From assembly GCA_903929045.1 (NCBI GenBank), contig CAIYTE010000113.1:1-54572 (forward strand): a stretch of DNA of 54,572 nucleotides, read 5' to 3'. Within the stretch, counting starts at the first letter, position 1; each line of letters begins with the position of its first letter. This stretch comes from an uncultured Hyphomicrobiales bacterium (GTDB lineage: Bacteria > Pseudomonadota > Alphaproteobacteria > Rhizobiales > Xanthobacteraceae). Below are positions 37,056-46,424 of the stretch, one piece after another. Below the pieces are notes generated by a model. It had not been told where the DNA came from. It did no database searches and worked only from the letters and a program-made list of their open reading frames with translations. Both the position numbers and the translations under genes were made by a program.

Positions 37056-38705
37056 TCACATATTCGGGTAGTTCGGTCCTCCCGAACCCTCGGGCGGCAC
37101 CCAAGTGATGTTCTGATTCGGGTCCTTGATGTCGCAGGTTTTGCAGTGGACACAGTTCTGGGCGTTGATGACGTATTTCGAGTCACCGCCCTCCTCGACC
37201 CACTCATAGACCCCTGCCGGGCAATAGCGCGACGACGGACCGGCGAAGACATCGTGCTCGGACGCTTTCTGCAGCGCCATGTCCTTGACGACGAGATGCG
37301 GCGGCTGGTCTTCCTCGTGATTGGTGTTCGACAGGAACACCGAGGACAGCTTGTCGAAGGTCAGCTTGCCGTCCGGACGCGGATAGACGATCGGCGTGCA
37401 TTCGGCGGCGGGCTTGAGCGTCTTGAAGTCGGGCTTGCCGTGCTTGAGCGTACCGAACAGCGAGAAGCCGAACGTGTTGGTCCACATATCGAGGCCGCCG
37501 AGCACGATGCCGACCAGGGTGCCGAGCTTCGACCACAACGGTTTCACGTTGCGCACGCGCTTCAGGTCTTTGCCGATGGGCGACGCGCGCCAGCCGGTCT
37601 CGTAATCGGTGAGTTCGTCATACTGACGGCCGGCGCTGAGCGCCGCCGCGGCGGCTTCCGCCGCCAGCATGCCGGACAGCATCGCGTTGTGGCTACCCTT
37701 GATGCGCGGCACATTGACGAAGCCGGCGTCGCAACCGATCAGCGCGCCACCGGGGAATGTGAGCTTCGGTACCGACTGGTAGCCGCCTTCGGTGATGGCG
37801 CGCGCGCCGTAGACGAGACGCTTGCCGCCTTCGAAGGTGTCGCGGATCAGCGGATGCGTCTTGAAGCGCTGGAATTCATCGAACGGCGACAGATACGGGT
37901 TGCTGTAGTTGAGATGGATGACGAAGCCGACCGACACCAGATTGTCGTCGAAGTGATAGAGGAACGAGCCGCCGCCGGTTGAGCCGTCGAGCGGCCAGCC
38001 GAACGAATGCTGCACCAGACCCTTGCGGTGCTTGTCGGGTGCGACCTGCCACAGTTCTTTCAGGCCGATGCCGAATTTCTGCGGCTCGCTCTCCGACGCC
38101 AGATTGAATTTGGCGATGAGCTGCTTGCCCAGATTGCCGCGCGCGCCTTCGGCGAACAACGTGTACTTCGCCTTCAACTCCATGCCGCGGGTGAAGCTGG
38201 CATTCGGCTCCTTGTTCTTGCCGATGCCCATGTCGCCGGTGGCGATGCCGGTGACCGCGCCGTTCTCGTCATAGAGAACTTCGGCGGCGGCAAAGCCCGG
38301 ATAGATTTCGACGCCGAGTGCTTCCGCCTTGGTGGCGAGCCAGCGGCAGACGCTGCCGAGCGAGACAATGTAGTTGCCGTGATTGTTCATCAGCGGCGGC
38401 ATCATGATGTTGGGCAGGCGCAGGCTGCCGCTCTCACCCATGAAGTAGAAACGGTCGTCGGTGACGGCGGTGGTGATCGGCGTTTCTTCCGAGCGCCATT
38501 CGGGCAAGAGCTTGTCGAGGCCGACAGGATCGATCACCGCGCCGGAAAGAATGTGCGCGCCGACCTCGGAGCCCTTCTCGACGACGACGACGTTGATGTC
38601 CGCATTGATCTGCTTGAGGCGAATGGCCGCGGCCAGACCTGCCGGCCCGGCGCCCACAATCACCACATCGAATTCCATCGCCTCACGGGCGGGTAGCTCG
38701 GCCAT
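37056..38705 (-). CDS. electron transfer flavoprotein-ubiquinone oxidoreductase
   Basis: Takes electrons from reduced ETF (from fatty-acid and amino-acid dehydrogenases) and reduces ubiquinone at the inner membrane. 549 aa. FAD site VIVGAGPAGLAAAIRL (Gly18-Gly23), a central ubiquinone-binding part with monotopic helix, and a C-terminal 4Fe-4S ferredoxin domain with Cys495 and CVHCKTC (Cys518, Cys521, Cys524). ATG 38705 is preferred over one 33 bases upstream because AGGAGG lies 5 bases before it. ETF alpha and beta genes are not in the window. Confidence 0.96.
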   Translation of the reverse strand: MAELPAREAMEFDVVIVGAGPAGLAAAIRLKQINADINVVVVEKGSEVGAHILSGAVIDPVGLDKLLPEWRSEETPITTAVTDDRFYFMGESGSLRLPNIMMPPLMNNHGNYIVSLGSVCRWLATKAEALGVEIYPGFAAAEVLYDENGAVTGIATGDMGIGKNKEPNASFTRGMELKAKYTLFAEGARGNLGKQLIAKFNLASESEPQKFGIGLKELWQVAPDKHRKGLVQHSFGWPLDGSTGGGSFLYHFDDNLVSVGFVIHLNYSNPYLSPFDEFQRFKTHPLIRDTFEGGKRLVYGARAITEGGYQSVPKLTFPGGALIGCDAGFVNVPRIKGSHNAMLSGMLAAEAAAAALSAGRQYDELTDYETGWRASPIGKDLKRVRNVKPLWSKLGTLVGIVLGGLDMWTNTFGFSLFGTLKHGKPDFKTLKPAAECTPIVYPRPDGKLTFDKLSSVFLSNTNHEEDQPPHLVVKDMALQKASEHDVFAGPSSRYCPAGVYEWVEEGGDSKYVINAQNCVHCKTCDIKDPNQNITWVPPEGSGGPNYPNM

Positions 38706-38825
38706 CGTCGCCTCCTGATTCCCGTACCGTTTCACCACTTTTGCACAAGCGCGGCAACGGTTTAGCGCCCGCTATGGGGACGACCTGTGCGAACCGAGCG
38801 AGCTGCACTATGTTAGGCTGCAATT

Positions 38826-39626
38826 ATGGTGCCTGTCCCCGACCACACGCCACGCGAGCTACTCGACTTCTATCTGGAAGCCGGGGCGGACGCGCTTGTC
38901 GGCGAGGAAGCGGTCGACCGTTTTGCGCCGGTCGAGGCGGCTGTGCCGCCGCCGCGCCCGGCCCGGCAGGTTCCGGACACTGCGACGCAGAGCCGCGCCG
39001 CGCCGGCCATCGCGCCGCAAGCGCCGGATGAGGCCGCGATGGCGGCGCGCGCCGCCGCCCGGAGCGCGCAGTCGCTGGAAGAATTGCGCGCGATCCTCGA
39101 AAAGTTCGACGGCTGCGCGCTGAAGGCGACCGCGAGCCGTCTGGTGTTCGCCGACGGCAATCCGCAGTCGAAGATCATGTTCGTCGGCGAGGCGCCTGGC
39201 CGAGACGAGGATATCGAAGGCCTGCCCTTCGTCGGCCGCTCCGGCAAATTGCTCGACCGGATGCTGGCCGCCATCGGCCTCGACCGCAAAGCGGCTTACA
39301 TCGCCAACATCGTGCCGTGGCGGCCGCCGGGCAACCGCACGCCGACGCCGCAGGAATCCGCGATCTGCCTGCCCTTCATCCTGCGGCAAATCGAACTCGT
39401 CGATCCGGACTTGCTCGTGTGCCTCGGCGGCCCGTCGGCCCAGACGCTGCTTGGCATTAAGGAAGGCATAACCAAGTCACGCGGCCGCTGGTTCGACTTC
39501 AACAACGGCAAACGCGACATCAAAGCCATCGCCACGTTCCATCCAGCCTTTCTGTTGCGCAGTCCGCTGCAAAAACGGTTCGCCTGGCGCGACATGCTGG
39601 CGATTAAAAAGGCACTGACCGGCTAA
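38826..39626 (+). CDS. family-4-like uracil-DNA glycosylase
   Basis: Removes uracil from DNA. 266 aa: a helical lead (1-30), a Pro/Ala-rich linker (about 35-75), and the UDG domain from about 85. Motif 1 GEAPGRDEDIEG, NIVPWRPPGNRTPTPQE, and motif 2 FHPAFLLR (His239) are as in family 4. Family 4 enzymes hold a 4Fe-4S cluster on four Cys; here Cys97, Cys181 and Cys199 fit three positions but Phe94 stands where the first Cys of the C-x2-C pair is expected. Divergent from the ETF-QO gene. Confidence 0.88.
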   Translation: MVPVPDHTPRELLDFYLEAGADALVGEEAVDRFAPVEAAVPPPRPARQVPDTATQSRAAPAIAPQAPDEAAMAARAAARSAQSLEELRAILEKFDGCALKATASRLVFADGNPQSKIMFVGEAPGRDEDIEGLPFVGRSGKLLDRMLAAIGLDRKAAYIANIVPWRPPGNRTPTPQESAICLPFILRQIELVDPDLLVCLGGPSAQTLLGIKEGITKSRGRWFDFNNGKRDIKAIATFHPAFLLRSPLQKRFAWRDMLAIKKALTG

Positions 39627-39680
39627 AGTTCCATCCGCAACGATCTTGGCCGGCGCGCCGATTTTTGCTATGGTTCCGAT

Positions 39681-40085
39681 ATGGGTGGGGTTCTAGCGCG
39701 TAAGTGCTGCTGGCTTGGAGCAGCGATGATTTTGTCGGTTTCAGCGGCTGCCGCGCAGTCGTCGAACGCCCGCAATTTTCCGTCCAGTCTTTCCACGCCG
39801 TTGCTCGATCATGACGCGGTGGCACAGCCCTATCTGGCGCCCAATCACAGCGCCGCAAAGCCTGTCGATCCCACCAAATTCCAGCGCAGCGACCTGCCAC
39901 AGCGGTCGCTCGATACGATCGACCTCGACGGCAAGTCGGCGCTGAAGTTCGATGTGAAGGAAACGGCGCCGCGCGCGGTCGCGAACGTGCCGGACTTCAG
40001 CAACGTGATCGTGCCGCTCGCGCCGGGCAAAAAGCGCGAAACGCCGCGCTACTTCGGTCTGACGTTGTCGGCGCCAACGCACTGA
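39681..40085 (+). CDS. exported hypothetical protein
   Basis: 134 aa with a signal peptide (hydrophobic 12-25, ends AAAAQ). The mature part is polar and probably extended, with LDTIDLDGKSALKFDVKET and a C-terminal ETPRYFGLTLSAPTH. Single Cys pair lies inside the signal peptide. No known motif; follows the UDG gene by 54 bases in the same direction. Confidence 0.6.
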   Translation: MGGVLARKCCWLGAAMILSVSAAAAQSSNARNFPSSLSTPLLDHDAVAQPYLAPNHSAAKPVDPTKFQRSDLPQRSLDTIDLDGKSALKFDVKETAPRAVANVPDFSNVIVPLAPGKKRETPRYFGLTLSAPTH

Positions 40086-40099
40086 CCGCGCGACACGCT

Positions 40100-40531
40100 C
40101 TAGCGATACGCCACCAGCACCGCACCGACGGCAATCAAGGCGACGCCGAGCCAGTTCGGCAGCGTCAGTTTCTCACCGAGAAAAATCACGCCGAAGATGG
40201 CGACCAGCACCACCGACATCTTGTCAACCGGCGCGACCTGCGCCGCCGCGCCGATCTTGAGCGCGCGGAAATAGCAGATCCACGACGCACCGGTCGCCAG
40301 TCCCGACAACAGCAGGAATAGATAGGTCCGGCTCGATATCTCGCCGGGATTCTGGAACTGCCCCGTCGCCAGCAGGATAAAGCCGAGCGTCACCAGAATG
40401 ACGATGGTGCGGATGAAGGTCGCAAAATCCGAGTTGATGTTCTCGATGCCGATCTTGGCGAAAATCGCCGTGAGCGCGGCGAACACCGCCGACAGGACCG
40501 CCCAGAATTGCCACGTCGAATATATGGTCAC
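40100..40531 (-). CDS. half-size EamA/DMT-family transporter
   Basis: 143 aa with five hydrophobic helices, one EamA repeat instead of the usual two, so it probably works as a dimer. WAVLSAVFAALTAIFAKIGI at the start and AAQVAPVDKMSVVLVAIFGV FLGE-type helix near the end are typical of the family. The start is GTG at 40531. It begins 17 bases after the binding-protein gene in the same direction and may share its transcript. Substrate unknown. Confidence 0.82.
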   Translation of the reverse strand: MTIYSTWQFWAVLSAVFAALTAIFAKIGIENINSDFATFIRTIVILVTLGFILLATGQFQNPGEISSRTYLFLLLSGLATGASWICYFRALKIGAAAQVAPVDKMSVVLVAIFGVIFLGEKLTLPNWLGVALIAVGAVLVAYR

Positions 40532-40548
40532 GCTGCTCTCACTTCCGC

Positions 40549-41307
40549 TCAGCTGGGTTCATTCCCCTTGGCCTTGATCACCGCGGTCGCTTCCGGGGTC
40601 TTGAGAAACTGAAGCAACTTCCGCGCCGCATCCTTGTTCGGCGATTGCGCCGAAATGGCAGCGGTGAACATGACATATTTGTTAATCGCGTCCGGCAGCT
40701 CACCGACCAGTTCGGCGCCGGGCACCGAGAGGATGTTCGGCGTGACGATGAGGCCGATTTCGGCCTGACCGTCGGCCACCAACTCGGACACGGATTTCGT
40801 CATGGTCTGCACCGTCTTCGCCAGAATGGCGTCGGTGATGCCGAGCTGATCGAACACCTTGCGCAGGTGAATCGTGCTGGCGCCTTCCTTGAGGTAGGTG
40901 ATTGACTTGGCCTTGAGCAAGGTCTGCTTGAACGCCTCGACCGTCGAGATGTCCGGCTTGGGCGCGCCGCGCTTCACCGCGACGCCGATACCGGACTTCA
41001 TCAGATCCATGCGGCTGTCGCCGAGAAGTTTGCCCTGCTTGATCAGGTCGTCGATCTGGAAATCGACCAGTACGGCGACGTCCAGCGGCGCGCCGCTCTC
41101 GATCTTGCGCTTGCTCGCCTGCGCGACGTCGGCATCCACGACCGGTTTGAGGCCCGTCAGCTTCTCGATGTGCGGCGCCAGTTCACCGACGATCACCTTG
41201 GTGACACGCGAGCCATAAATCTTGAGCTCTTGCGTTTGTGCATGCGCGGTCTGCCCGAACAGCAGCGTCATGACATAGATCAAAACGGCAAAGCTTCTGG
41301 CGCTCAT
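40549..41307 (-). CDS. orphan ModA-like periplasmic substrate-binding protein
   Basis: 252 aa. Signal peptide about 1-23 (ends AHAQ) and a type II binding-protein fold: KIYGSRVTKVIVGELAPHIEK, DVAVLVDFQIDDLIKQGKLLGDSR, GIGVAVKRGAPKPDIS, and a C-terminal KLLQFLKTPEATAVIKAKG as in ModA/molybdate and related oxyanion binders. No permease or ATPase gene is next to it; only a half-size EamA gene follows. Ligand unknown; ATG 41307 has GGGAG 10 bases upstream. Confidence 0.83.
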   Translation of the reverse strand: MSARSFAVLIYVMTLLFGQTAHAQTQELKIYGSRVTKVIVGELAPHIEKLTGLKPVVDADVAQASKRKIESGAPLDVAVLVDFQIDDLIKQGKLLGDSRMDLMKSGIGVAVKRGAPKPDISTVEAFKQTLLKAKSITYLKEGASTIHLRKVFDQLGITDAILAKTVQTMTKSVSELVADGQAEIGLIVTPNILSVPGAELVGELPDAINKYVMFTAAISAQSPNKDAARKLLQFLKTPEATAVIKAKGNEPS

Positions 41308-41499
41308 TGTGATTTCACTCCCTGTTCGGCGCACCCTAGTCCTTCCGCGCCGCGCAAGGCAGCCCCGCGGCTTTTGCTCTGTGGATAGATACAGAACCAC
41401 AAACCGCGTCGATATAAAGCAGGCGCGGAACATCGGCGCTTTGCGCAGACTTGTAAGACCGCGCTAAGATCGCCGCGGTAGGCAGCACGGAGACATCAG

Positions 41500-42894
41500 A
41501 TGGACTTCGATCCCGCCTTTCTCGCCCGCCTGCAATTCGCCTTCACGATAACATTTCACATCATCTTCCCGAGCTTCACCATCGGCCTGTCCGCCTACAT
41601 GGCGACGTTGGGCGCGCTGTGGCTGCGCACCGGCACCGAGCGCTACCACCTGTTAATGAAGTTCTGGAGCAAGATCTTCGCCGTCTCCTTCGCCATGGGC
41701 GTGGTGTCGGGCATCGTCATGTCCTACGAATTCGGCACCAACTGGAGCCGCTTCTCTCTGACCGTCGGCAATGTCGTCGGGCCGCTGATCGGCTATGAAG
41801 TGCTGACCGCATTCTTCCTCGAGGCGACGTTCCTCGGCATTCTTCTGTTCGGCTTCAACAAGGTGCCGCCGTGGCTCTATGTACTGTCCGCCGCGATCGT
41901 CGCCATCGGCACGTCGATGTCGGCTTTCTGGATTCTTTCCGCCAACAGCTGGATGCAGACTCCCGTCGGTTATGAAATGCGCAACGGCGTCGCCTACCCG
42001 CTCGACTGGCTGTCTATCGTCTTCAATCCAAGCTTCCCGTACCGCTTCGCGCACATGCTCAACGCCGCTTACCTCACGACGGCCTTCGTCGTGCTGGCGG
42101 TCGGCGCGCGCTACCTGATCGCCGGCAAGCACGTCGAACAGGGCCGCACCATGTTGCGCATGGCCATCGGCCTCACCGCGATCCTGGCGCCGTTGCAGCT
42201 TTTCATCGGCGATCAGCACGGCCTCAACACGCTGCAGCACCAGCCGACCAAGATTGCGGCGATGGAAGCGAACTGGGACGGCAGCAAGCCGGCCGACTTT
42301 CACATCTTCGCCTGGCCGGATGAAAAGGCCGGCGTCAATCACTTCGAACTGTCCATCCCGCGCGGCGCCTCGCTGATCCTGACGCACAAGGTGGATGGCC
42401 TGATCCCCGGCCTGCTCAGCGTGCCGGAAAAAGACCGTCCGCCGGTGAAGACCGTGTTCTTCGCCTTCCGCATCATGCTCGCGATCGGCTTCTTCATGAT
42501 CGCCGCGGCTTTGTTCGGCGGCTTGCTATGGTGGCGCGGCACCTTGTTCGAGACGCGCTGGTATCTGCACATCATGGCGAACAGCTGGTGGATCGGTTTC
42601 GTCGCCGTCATCGCCGGCTGGGTCGTCACGGAAAGCGGACGGCAACCCTGGCTCGTCTACAGCCTGCTGCGAACCGCCGACGCGATCTCACCCGTACCCG
42701 GCGCCAGCATTGCCAGCACTCTGTTCCTCTTCGTCGTCGTCTACGGCATCGTGTTCTCGTTCGGCATCTATTACATCAACCGCCTCATCGCGCAGGGCCC
42801 GCAAGGCAACGCGGCGAAAGATCCCGAGACCTTCGGCGGCAGTCCGCTCTCGGCCGCGCGTGACGCGGGCCGCGAAGCCATCCAGAAAAACTAG
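41500..42894 (+). CDS. cydA: cytochrome bd ubiquinol oxidase, subunit I
   Basis: Oxidises ubiquinol and reduces oxygen to water at low oxygen, without pumping protons. 464 aa, nine or so helices. Heme ligand His20 in TFHIIFPSFTIG, conserved acidic residues in EVLTAFFLEATFLGILLFG, and GWVVTESGRQPW before the C-terminal helices. It is shorter than E. coli CydA (522 aa); the Q-loop is of the short, cyanide-insensitive-oxidase type (inference from length). GGAG 7 bases before the ATG. No FNR-type TTGAT-N4-ATCAA box seen in the 192-bp intergenic region upstream. Confidence 0.94.
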   Translation: MDFDPAFLARLQFAFTITFHIIFPSFTIGLSAYMATLGALWLRTGTERYHLLMKFWSKIFAVSFAMGVVSGIVMSYEFGTNWSRFSLTVGNVVGPLIGYEVLTAFFLEATFLGILLFGFNKVPPWLYVLSAAIVAIGTSMSAFWILSANSWMQTPVGYEMRNGVAYPLDWLSIVFNPSFPYRFAHMLNAAYLTTAFVVLAVGARYLIAGKHVEQGRTMLRMAIGLTAILAPLQLFIGDQHGLNTLQHQPTKIAAMEANWDGSKPADFHIFAWPDEKAGVNHFELSIPRGASLILTHKVDGLIPGLLSVPEKDRPPVKTVFFAFRIMLAIGFFMIAAALFGGLLWWRGTLFETRWYLHIMANSWWIGFVAVIAGWVVTESGRQPWLVYSLLRTADAISPVPGASIASTLFLFVVVYGIVFSFGIYYINRLIAQGPQGNAAKDPETFGGSPLSAARDAGREAIQKN

Positions 42895-42903
42895 GAGCGC
42901 ACC

Positions 42904-43905
42904 ATGGAATGGTATCTCCCGCTCATCTGGGCCGGCCTCATCGGCACCGCGGTGGCGATGTATGTCATCCTCGACGGTTTCGATCTGGGCATCGGCATTC
43001 TGTTTCCCTTCGCACGCAATCACAGCGAACGCGACCAGATGATGCGCACCGTGGCGCCGTTCTGGGACGGCAACGAGACCTGGCTGGTGCTCGGCGGCGG
43101 CGGCCTGTGGGTCGCCTTCCCGCGCGCCTACGCCGTCATCATGCCGGCGTTCTACCTGCCGGTGATCGTCATGCTGCTGTCGCTTGTGTTTCGCGGCGTC
43201 GCGTTCGAATTCCGCACCGTGTCGGAAAGCAAGAAGCTGTGGGACTTCGCCTTCACCGCCGGATCGACGCTCGCGGCCTTCGCGCAGGGCGTCATCCTCG
43301 GCAGCCTGATCCAGGGCATTCCGATCGTCGATGGCGCTTATGCCGGCGGGCCATTTTTATGGGCGACGCCGTTCGCGCTGCTGTGCGGGCTGGCGATCGT
43401 CGCCGGTTACGGACTGCTCGGCGCGACCTGGCTGATCATGAAGACCGAAGGCCCGGTCGCCGAGCGCGCGCGCAGTCAGGCGAAGGTACTGCTCATCGCC
43501 GTTGTCGTTTTCATGGGCGCGGTCAGCCTGTGGACCCCGTTATCGCAGGCCCGCATTTTCGACCGCTGGTTCTCGCTGCCGAACTTCTACTTCCTGTGGC
43601 CGGTGCCGGTCGTGACCGGGCTCGTCGTGCTGATGATCTGGCGCTGGATCGAGAAGGGCTACGACGTACCGCCTTTCCTCGCCACCATCGTGCTGTTCCT
43701 GCTCGGCTACCTCGGGCTGGTGATTTCAAACTTCCCCTATCTGGTGCCGCCGACGCTGACCGTCTGGGAAACCTCGGCCGCACCCGCGAGCCAGATCTTC
43801 ATGCTGATGGGCACGTTGTTTCTGCTGCCGATCATCCTTGGCTACGTCGCCTTCATCTACTGGCTGTTCCGCGGCAAGGTGCGCGAAGGCGAGAGCTATC
43901 ACTAG
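42904..43905 (+). CDS. cydB: cytochrome bd ubiquinol oxidase, subunit II
   Basis: 333 aa, eight hydrophobic helices. Typical opening LIWAGLIGTAVAMYVILDGF DLGIGI, then WDGNETWLVLGGGGLWVAFP and FRGVAFEFR, all family signatures. AGGAG 6 bases upstream; the gene begins 10 bases after cydA. No cydX-like small ORF and no cydDC assembly genes follow; the next 100 bases are a palindromic repeat. Confidence 0.95.
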   Translation: MEWYLPLIWAGLIGTAVAMYVILDGFDLGIGILFPFARNHSERDQMMRTVAPFWDGNETWLVLGGGGLWVAFPRAYAVIMPAFYLPVIVMLLSLVFRGVAFEFRTVSESKKLWDFAFTAGSTLAAFAQGVILGSLIQGIPIVDGAYAGGPFLWATPFALLCGLAIVAGYGLLGATWLIMKTEGPVAERARSQAKVLLIAVVVFMGAVSLWTPLSQARIFDRWFSLPNFYFLWPVPVVTGLVVLMIWRWIEKGYDVPPFLATIVLFLLGYLGLVISNFPYLVPPTLTVWETSAAPASQIFMLMGTLFLLPIILGYVAFIYWLFRGKVREGESYH

Positions 43906-43909
43906 CTCT

Positions 43910-44009
43910 GTCATTCCGGGGCGCGGACGACGTCCGCGAACCCGGAATCCAGACACTTATGTTGTGGCTCTGGATTCCGGATCGCCGCTCACGCGGCGTC
44001 CGGAATGAC
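43910..44009. repeat. intergenic palindromic repeat, family A (copy 1)
   Basis: GTCATTCCGGGGCGCGGACGA...CCCGGAATCCAG on the left pairs with CTGGATTCCGG...GCGTCCGGAATGAC on the right; each half also folds on itself. A second copy is at 53,274-53,366. Both copies lie between convergent genes. Confidence 0.9.
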
Positions 44010-44011
44010 GG

Positions 44012-45526
44012 TTACGGCTGCGGCGGGCGGATCACCGACCAGCCGACGCGGATCGGCGGCAGGATGCCCTGCACCGCCCGGCTGAACGAGCGCTGCACTT
44101 CCGTCACCATGGCCGGAAACTGCATCTTCAAGGAAGCCGGCGGCGTCGCGGCGTTATCGGTCGCGGGCCACACCAGCAGGCCGCCGTTGTTGTAGATGTC
44201 GCTCGTCGATGTCCAAGGACTGCGTTGCGGCGCCCAATGGAAATAGACATGCGGCCGGCTCGGCGATGCGAGCGCGACCAGTGGCGCGAGACGAATGTCG
44301 CCGGTGATGTAGTTCAGCGGCTTGCCGGTGCGGCGCTGGTAATTCTCGGCGAACAAGCGCGCTTCGGCGTTGGCGGGCTGCGCGATCTTGAGATCGACGG
44401 CGTAGGTCCACGGCAACACGACGAGGCTAAGCACCACCATCGCCGGCGGCGCGATCAGCAAGCCGGCCCAGGCCGAAGACACCAGCCGTTCGCGAAACAG
44501 CATGACCTGATCGCCGGCGGCGACGACCACCGCAAGGCCCGATAACACCACCAACGGCGCAATACGGTCGAGCGGACCGAGGCGGCCCATAACGACGGCT
44601 AAGACGATGGCACACAGGGCGGGAACGGCGGCAAAAAAATAAACGTAAATGCGCGCGAGCGTTTCCACCGGCGCGCGCGTGATCTCCGGCGCGCGATCGC
44701 TCCAGCGCCGCCGCTTGCCCGGCCAGCCGCTGGCCAGCACGGCGAGCAAGGCAAGCCCGAGATGGCTCAGCACCAGCGCGATCAGCATCCACAGCCCGGG
44801 CGACAATTTGCCGGCTGACGCCAAGCCGTCATTGAAGCCTTCGACGATCAGCGCGTATCCGGTCTGCAGCCACGCAGCGTGCGGAAAAACGACGAAGATA
44901 AAAAGCAGCACCGCAAGCCACGGCTCGGGATCGCGCAGCGCCTGCCGTCCGCGCGGCGTGGCAAAGGTGAAGAGCACCATCAGCACGATCAGAATGACGC
45001 CGACATAGTTCGCCAGCATCAGCAGGCCGAGAAACAGCGCCAGCATGAACCACGAACCGCGTTTGCCTTCGCCGACGGCGCGCCAGTAGTGCAGCAGGGA
45101 TAGCGCCCAGAGCGGCGCGGCGAGCACGGCGGGTCCGAAGTCCGGGCTCGGCACGGTGAAGGCGGCGATGCCGAGCATCAGCAGCACGCCGAGCACCGCA
45201 TGCCGCGTGCCGACGATGGCCGAGCCGAGTTTGAACACCGCCCAGTACGCGGTGACGATGCAGGCTTGCGCCAGCAGATAGAGGCCGAAAATGCCGAGCA
45301 GCCGGAAGGCGATCTCGCCCAGCCAGAAGGCAAGCGGCGGCCCGAGATAGCTGCCGAGCACGAATTCGCGGCCGATGGCCAGGAGCAGCGGCACATCGCC
45401 GGGCGGCGCCGAATAGAACAGCGCCGGGATCAGCGTCCAGATCGCGGCTTGCGTCAGCGCCACGGTCCAGAACACCACCACCGGGCGGCCGCGCAGGAAT
45501 TCGATAATCAGGGAGACGTAATGCAT
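44012..45526 (-). CDS. GT39-type membrane glycosyltransferase (ArnT/PMT-like)
   Basis: 504 aa with about a dozen hydrophobic helices and a C-terminal soluble part. The first loop holds ALFYSAPPGDVPLLLAIGRE and GPPLAFWLGEIAFR, comparable to the acidic first periplasmic loop of GT-C enzymes, but without the paired Asp-Glu of classical PMTs. Such proteins transfer a sugar from a polyprenyl phosphate to lipid or protein in the periplasm. Acceptor unknown. A polyprenyl-phosphate sugar transferase gene (31.6-32.6 kb) could make its donor (inference). Confidence 0.82.
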   Translation of the reverse strand: MHYVSLIIEFLRGRPVVVFWTVALTQAAIWTLIPALFYSAPPGDVPLLLAIGREFVLGSYLGPPLAFWLGEIAFRLLGIFGLYLLAQACIVTAYWAVFKLGSAIVGTRHAVLGVLLMLGIAAFTVPSPDFGPAVLAAPLWALSLLHYWRAVGEGKRGSWFMLALFLGLLMLANYVGVILIVLMVLFTFATPRGRQALRDPEPWLAVLLFIFVVFPHAAWLQTGYALIVEGFNDGLASAGKLSPGLWMLIALVLSHLGLALLAVLASGWPGKRRRWSDRAPEITRAPVETLARIYVYFFAAVPALCAIVLAVVMGRLGPLDRIAPLVVLSGLAVVVAAGDQVMLFRERLVSSAWAGLLIAPPAMVVLSLVVLPWTYAVDLKIAQPANAEARLFAENYQRRTGKPLNYITGDIRLAPLVALASPSRPHVYFHWAPQRSPWTSTSDIYNNGGLLVWPATDNAATPPASLKMQFPAMVTEVQRSFSRAVQGILPPIRVGWSVIRPPQP

Positions 45527-45540
45527 TGGGTTTTCTTAAT

Positions 45541-45679
45541 CCCTCCCCTGAAAGGGGAGGGTCGCGCGCCGAAACGAAGTGAAGGCGAGCGGGGTGGGGT
45601 CATTGATCTGCATCGTATTAATCCCCCACCCGCCCGCTCGCAATTTGCTCGCGGCCACCCTCCCCCTTCGGGGGAGGGA
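45541..45679. repeat. intergenic palindromic repeat, family D
   Basis: Two small hairpins, CCCTCCCCTGAAAGGGGAGGG and CCCTCCCCCTTCGGGGGAGGG, at the ends of a longer inverted repeat that also pairs GCGGGGTGGGG with CCCCCACCCGC. Sits between rnhB and the GT39 gene, both on the minus strand. Confidence 0.88.
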
Positions 45680-45704
45680 TAGGAAAGGAGATAGAGAACA
45701 GGGG

Positions 45705-46424
45705 CTAAAGAGGCAACAACGCGGCCGGTTTGATGACGGCCACGTCCGATATGCCCTCAATCGCTGCCCAGCGCGCCGCCACCGGCGCGAAGGAGCGGCG
45801 GTGATGGATGGTCGGCCCCAGCCGCGCCAGCGCCGCGGCATGTTCCGGCACCCCATAGCCCATATGCCGCTCGAAGCCGTAGCCTGGATGCTGCAGCGCG
45901 AGCCGCTTCATCAGCCGGTCGCGCGTCACCTTGGCAACAATCGACGCCGCGGCAATCGAATTGACCAGCGCATCGCCCGACACCACCGCCTCGCAATCGC
46001 AGCCGCAATCGATCTTCATGTTGCCGTCGACGAAAACCAACTTCGGCCGCACCGGCAGCGTCCGCACCGAACGCGCTAGCGCCCACAGCGAGGCGCGCAG
46101 GATGTTGTCGCGATCGATGCGCTCGATCGAGGCAATCGTGATCGAGACATGCGCGGTGGCGCAGATTTTTGCGTAGAGCTCCTCGCGGTCTTCGGCGCAG
46201 AGTTTTTTGGAATCGTTGAGGCCGCGCGGAATGCGCGCCGGATCGAGAATGACCGCCGCGGCGACGACCGGTCCGGCCAAAGGCCCCCGGCCCGCCTCGT
46301 CGCAACCGGCAACCGGGAACAGGCCGCTGTTGAGCGCGCGGCGCTCGCGCCGGAAGGTCGGGCGCAGCGGCGGTTCCCTCAGCGGCAAGCCTTTGCCGGC
46401 TTTTGGTTTCGGTTTGGCAGCCAT
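45705..46424 (-). CDS. rnhB: ribonuclease HII
   Basis: Cuts RNA in RNA-DNA hybrids, including single ribonucleotides left in DNA. From ATG 46424 it is 239 aa. Catalytic acids Asp42-Glu43 in [14 protein letters not shown], Asp133 in FVDGN and Asp151 in [21 protein letters not shown]. The N-terminal 30 residues are basic and Pro-rich, as often seen in this order. An in-frame ATG 36 bases upstream is possible. Confidence 0.94.
   Translation of the reverse strand: MAAKPKPKAGKGLPLREPPLRPTFRRERRALNSGLFPVAGCDEAGRGPLAGPVVAAAVILDPARIPRGLNDSKKLCAEDREELYAKICATAHVSITIASIERIDRDNILRASLWALARSVRTLPVRPKLVFVDGNMKIDCGCDCEAVVSGDALVNSIAAASIVAKVTRDRLMKRLALQHPGYGFERHMGYGVPEHAAALARLGPTIHHRRSFAPVAARWAAIEGISDVAVIKPAALLPL

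Noticed and set aside
41308-41499. Oxygen-control (FNR/Anr) site upstream of cydA
   Set aside because: No TTGAT-N4-ATCAA or close variant seen in the intergenic region on either strand.
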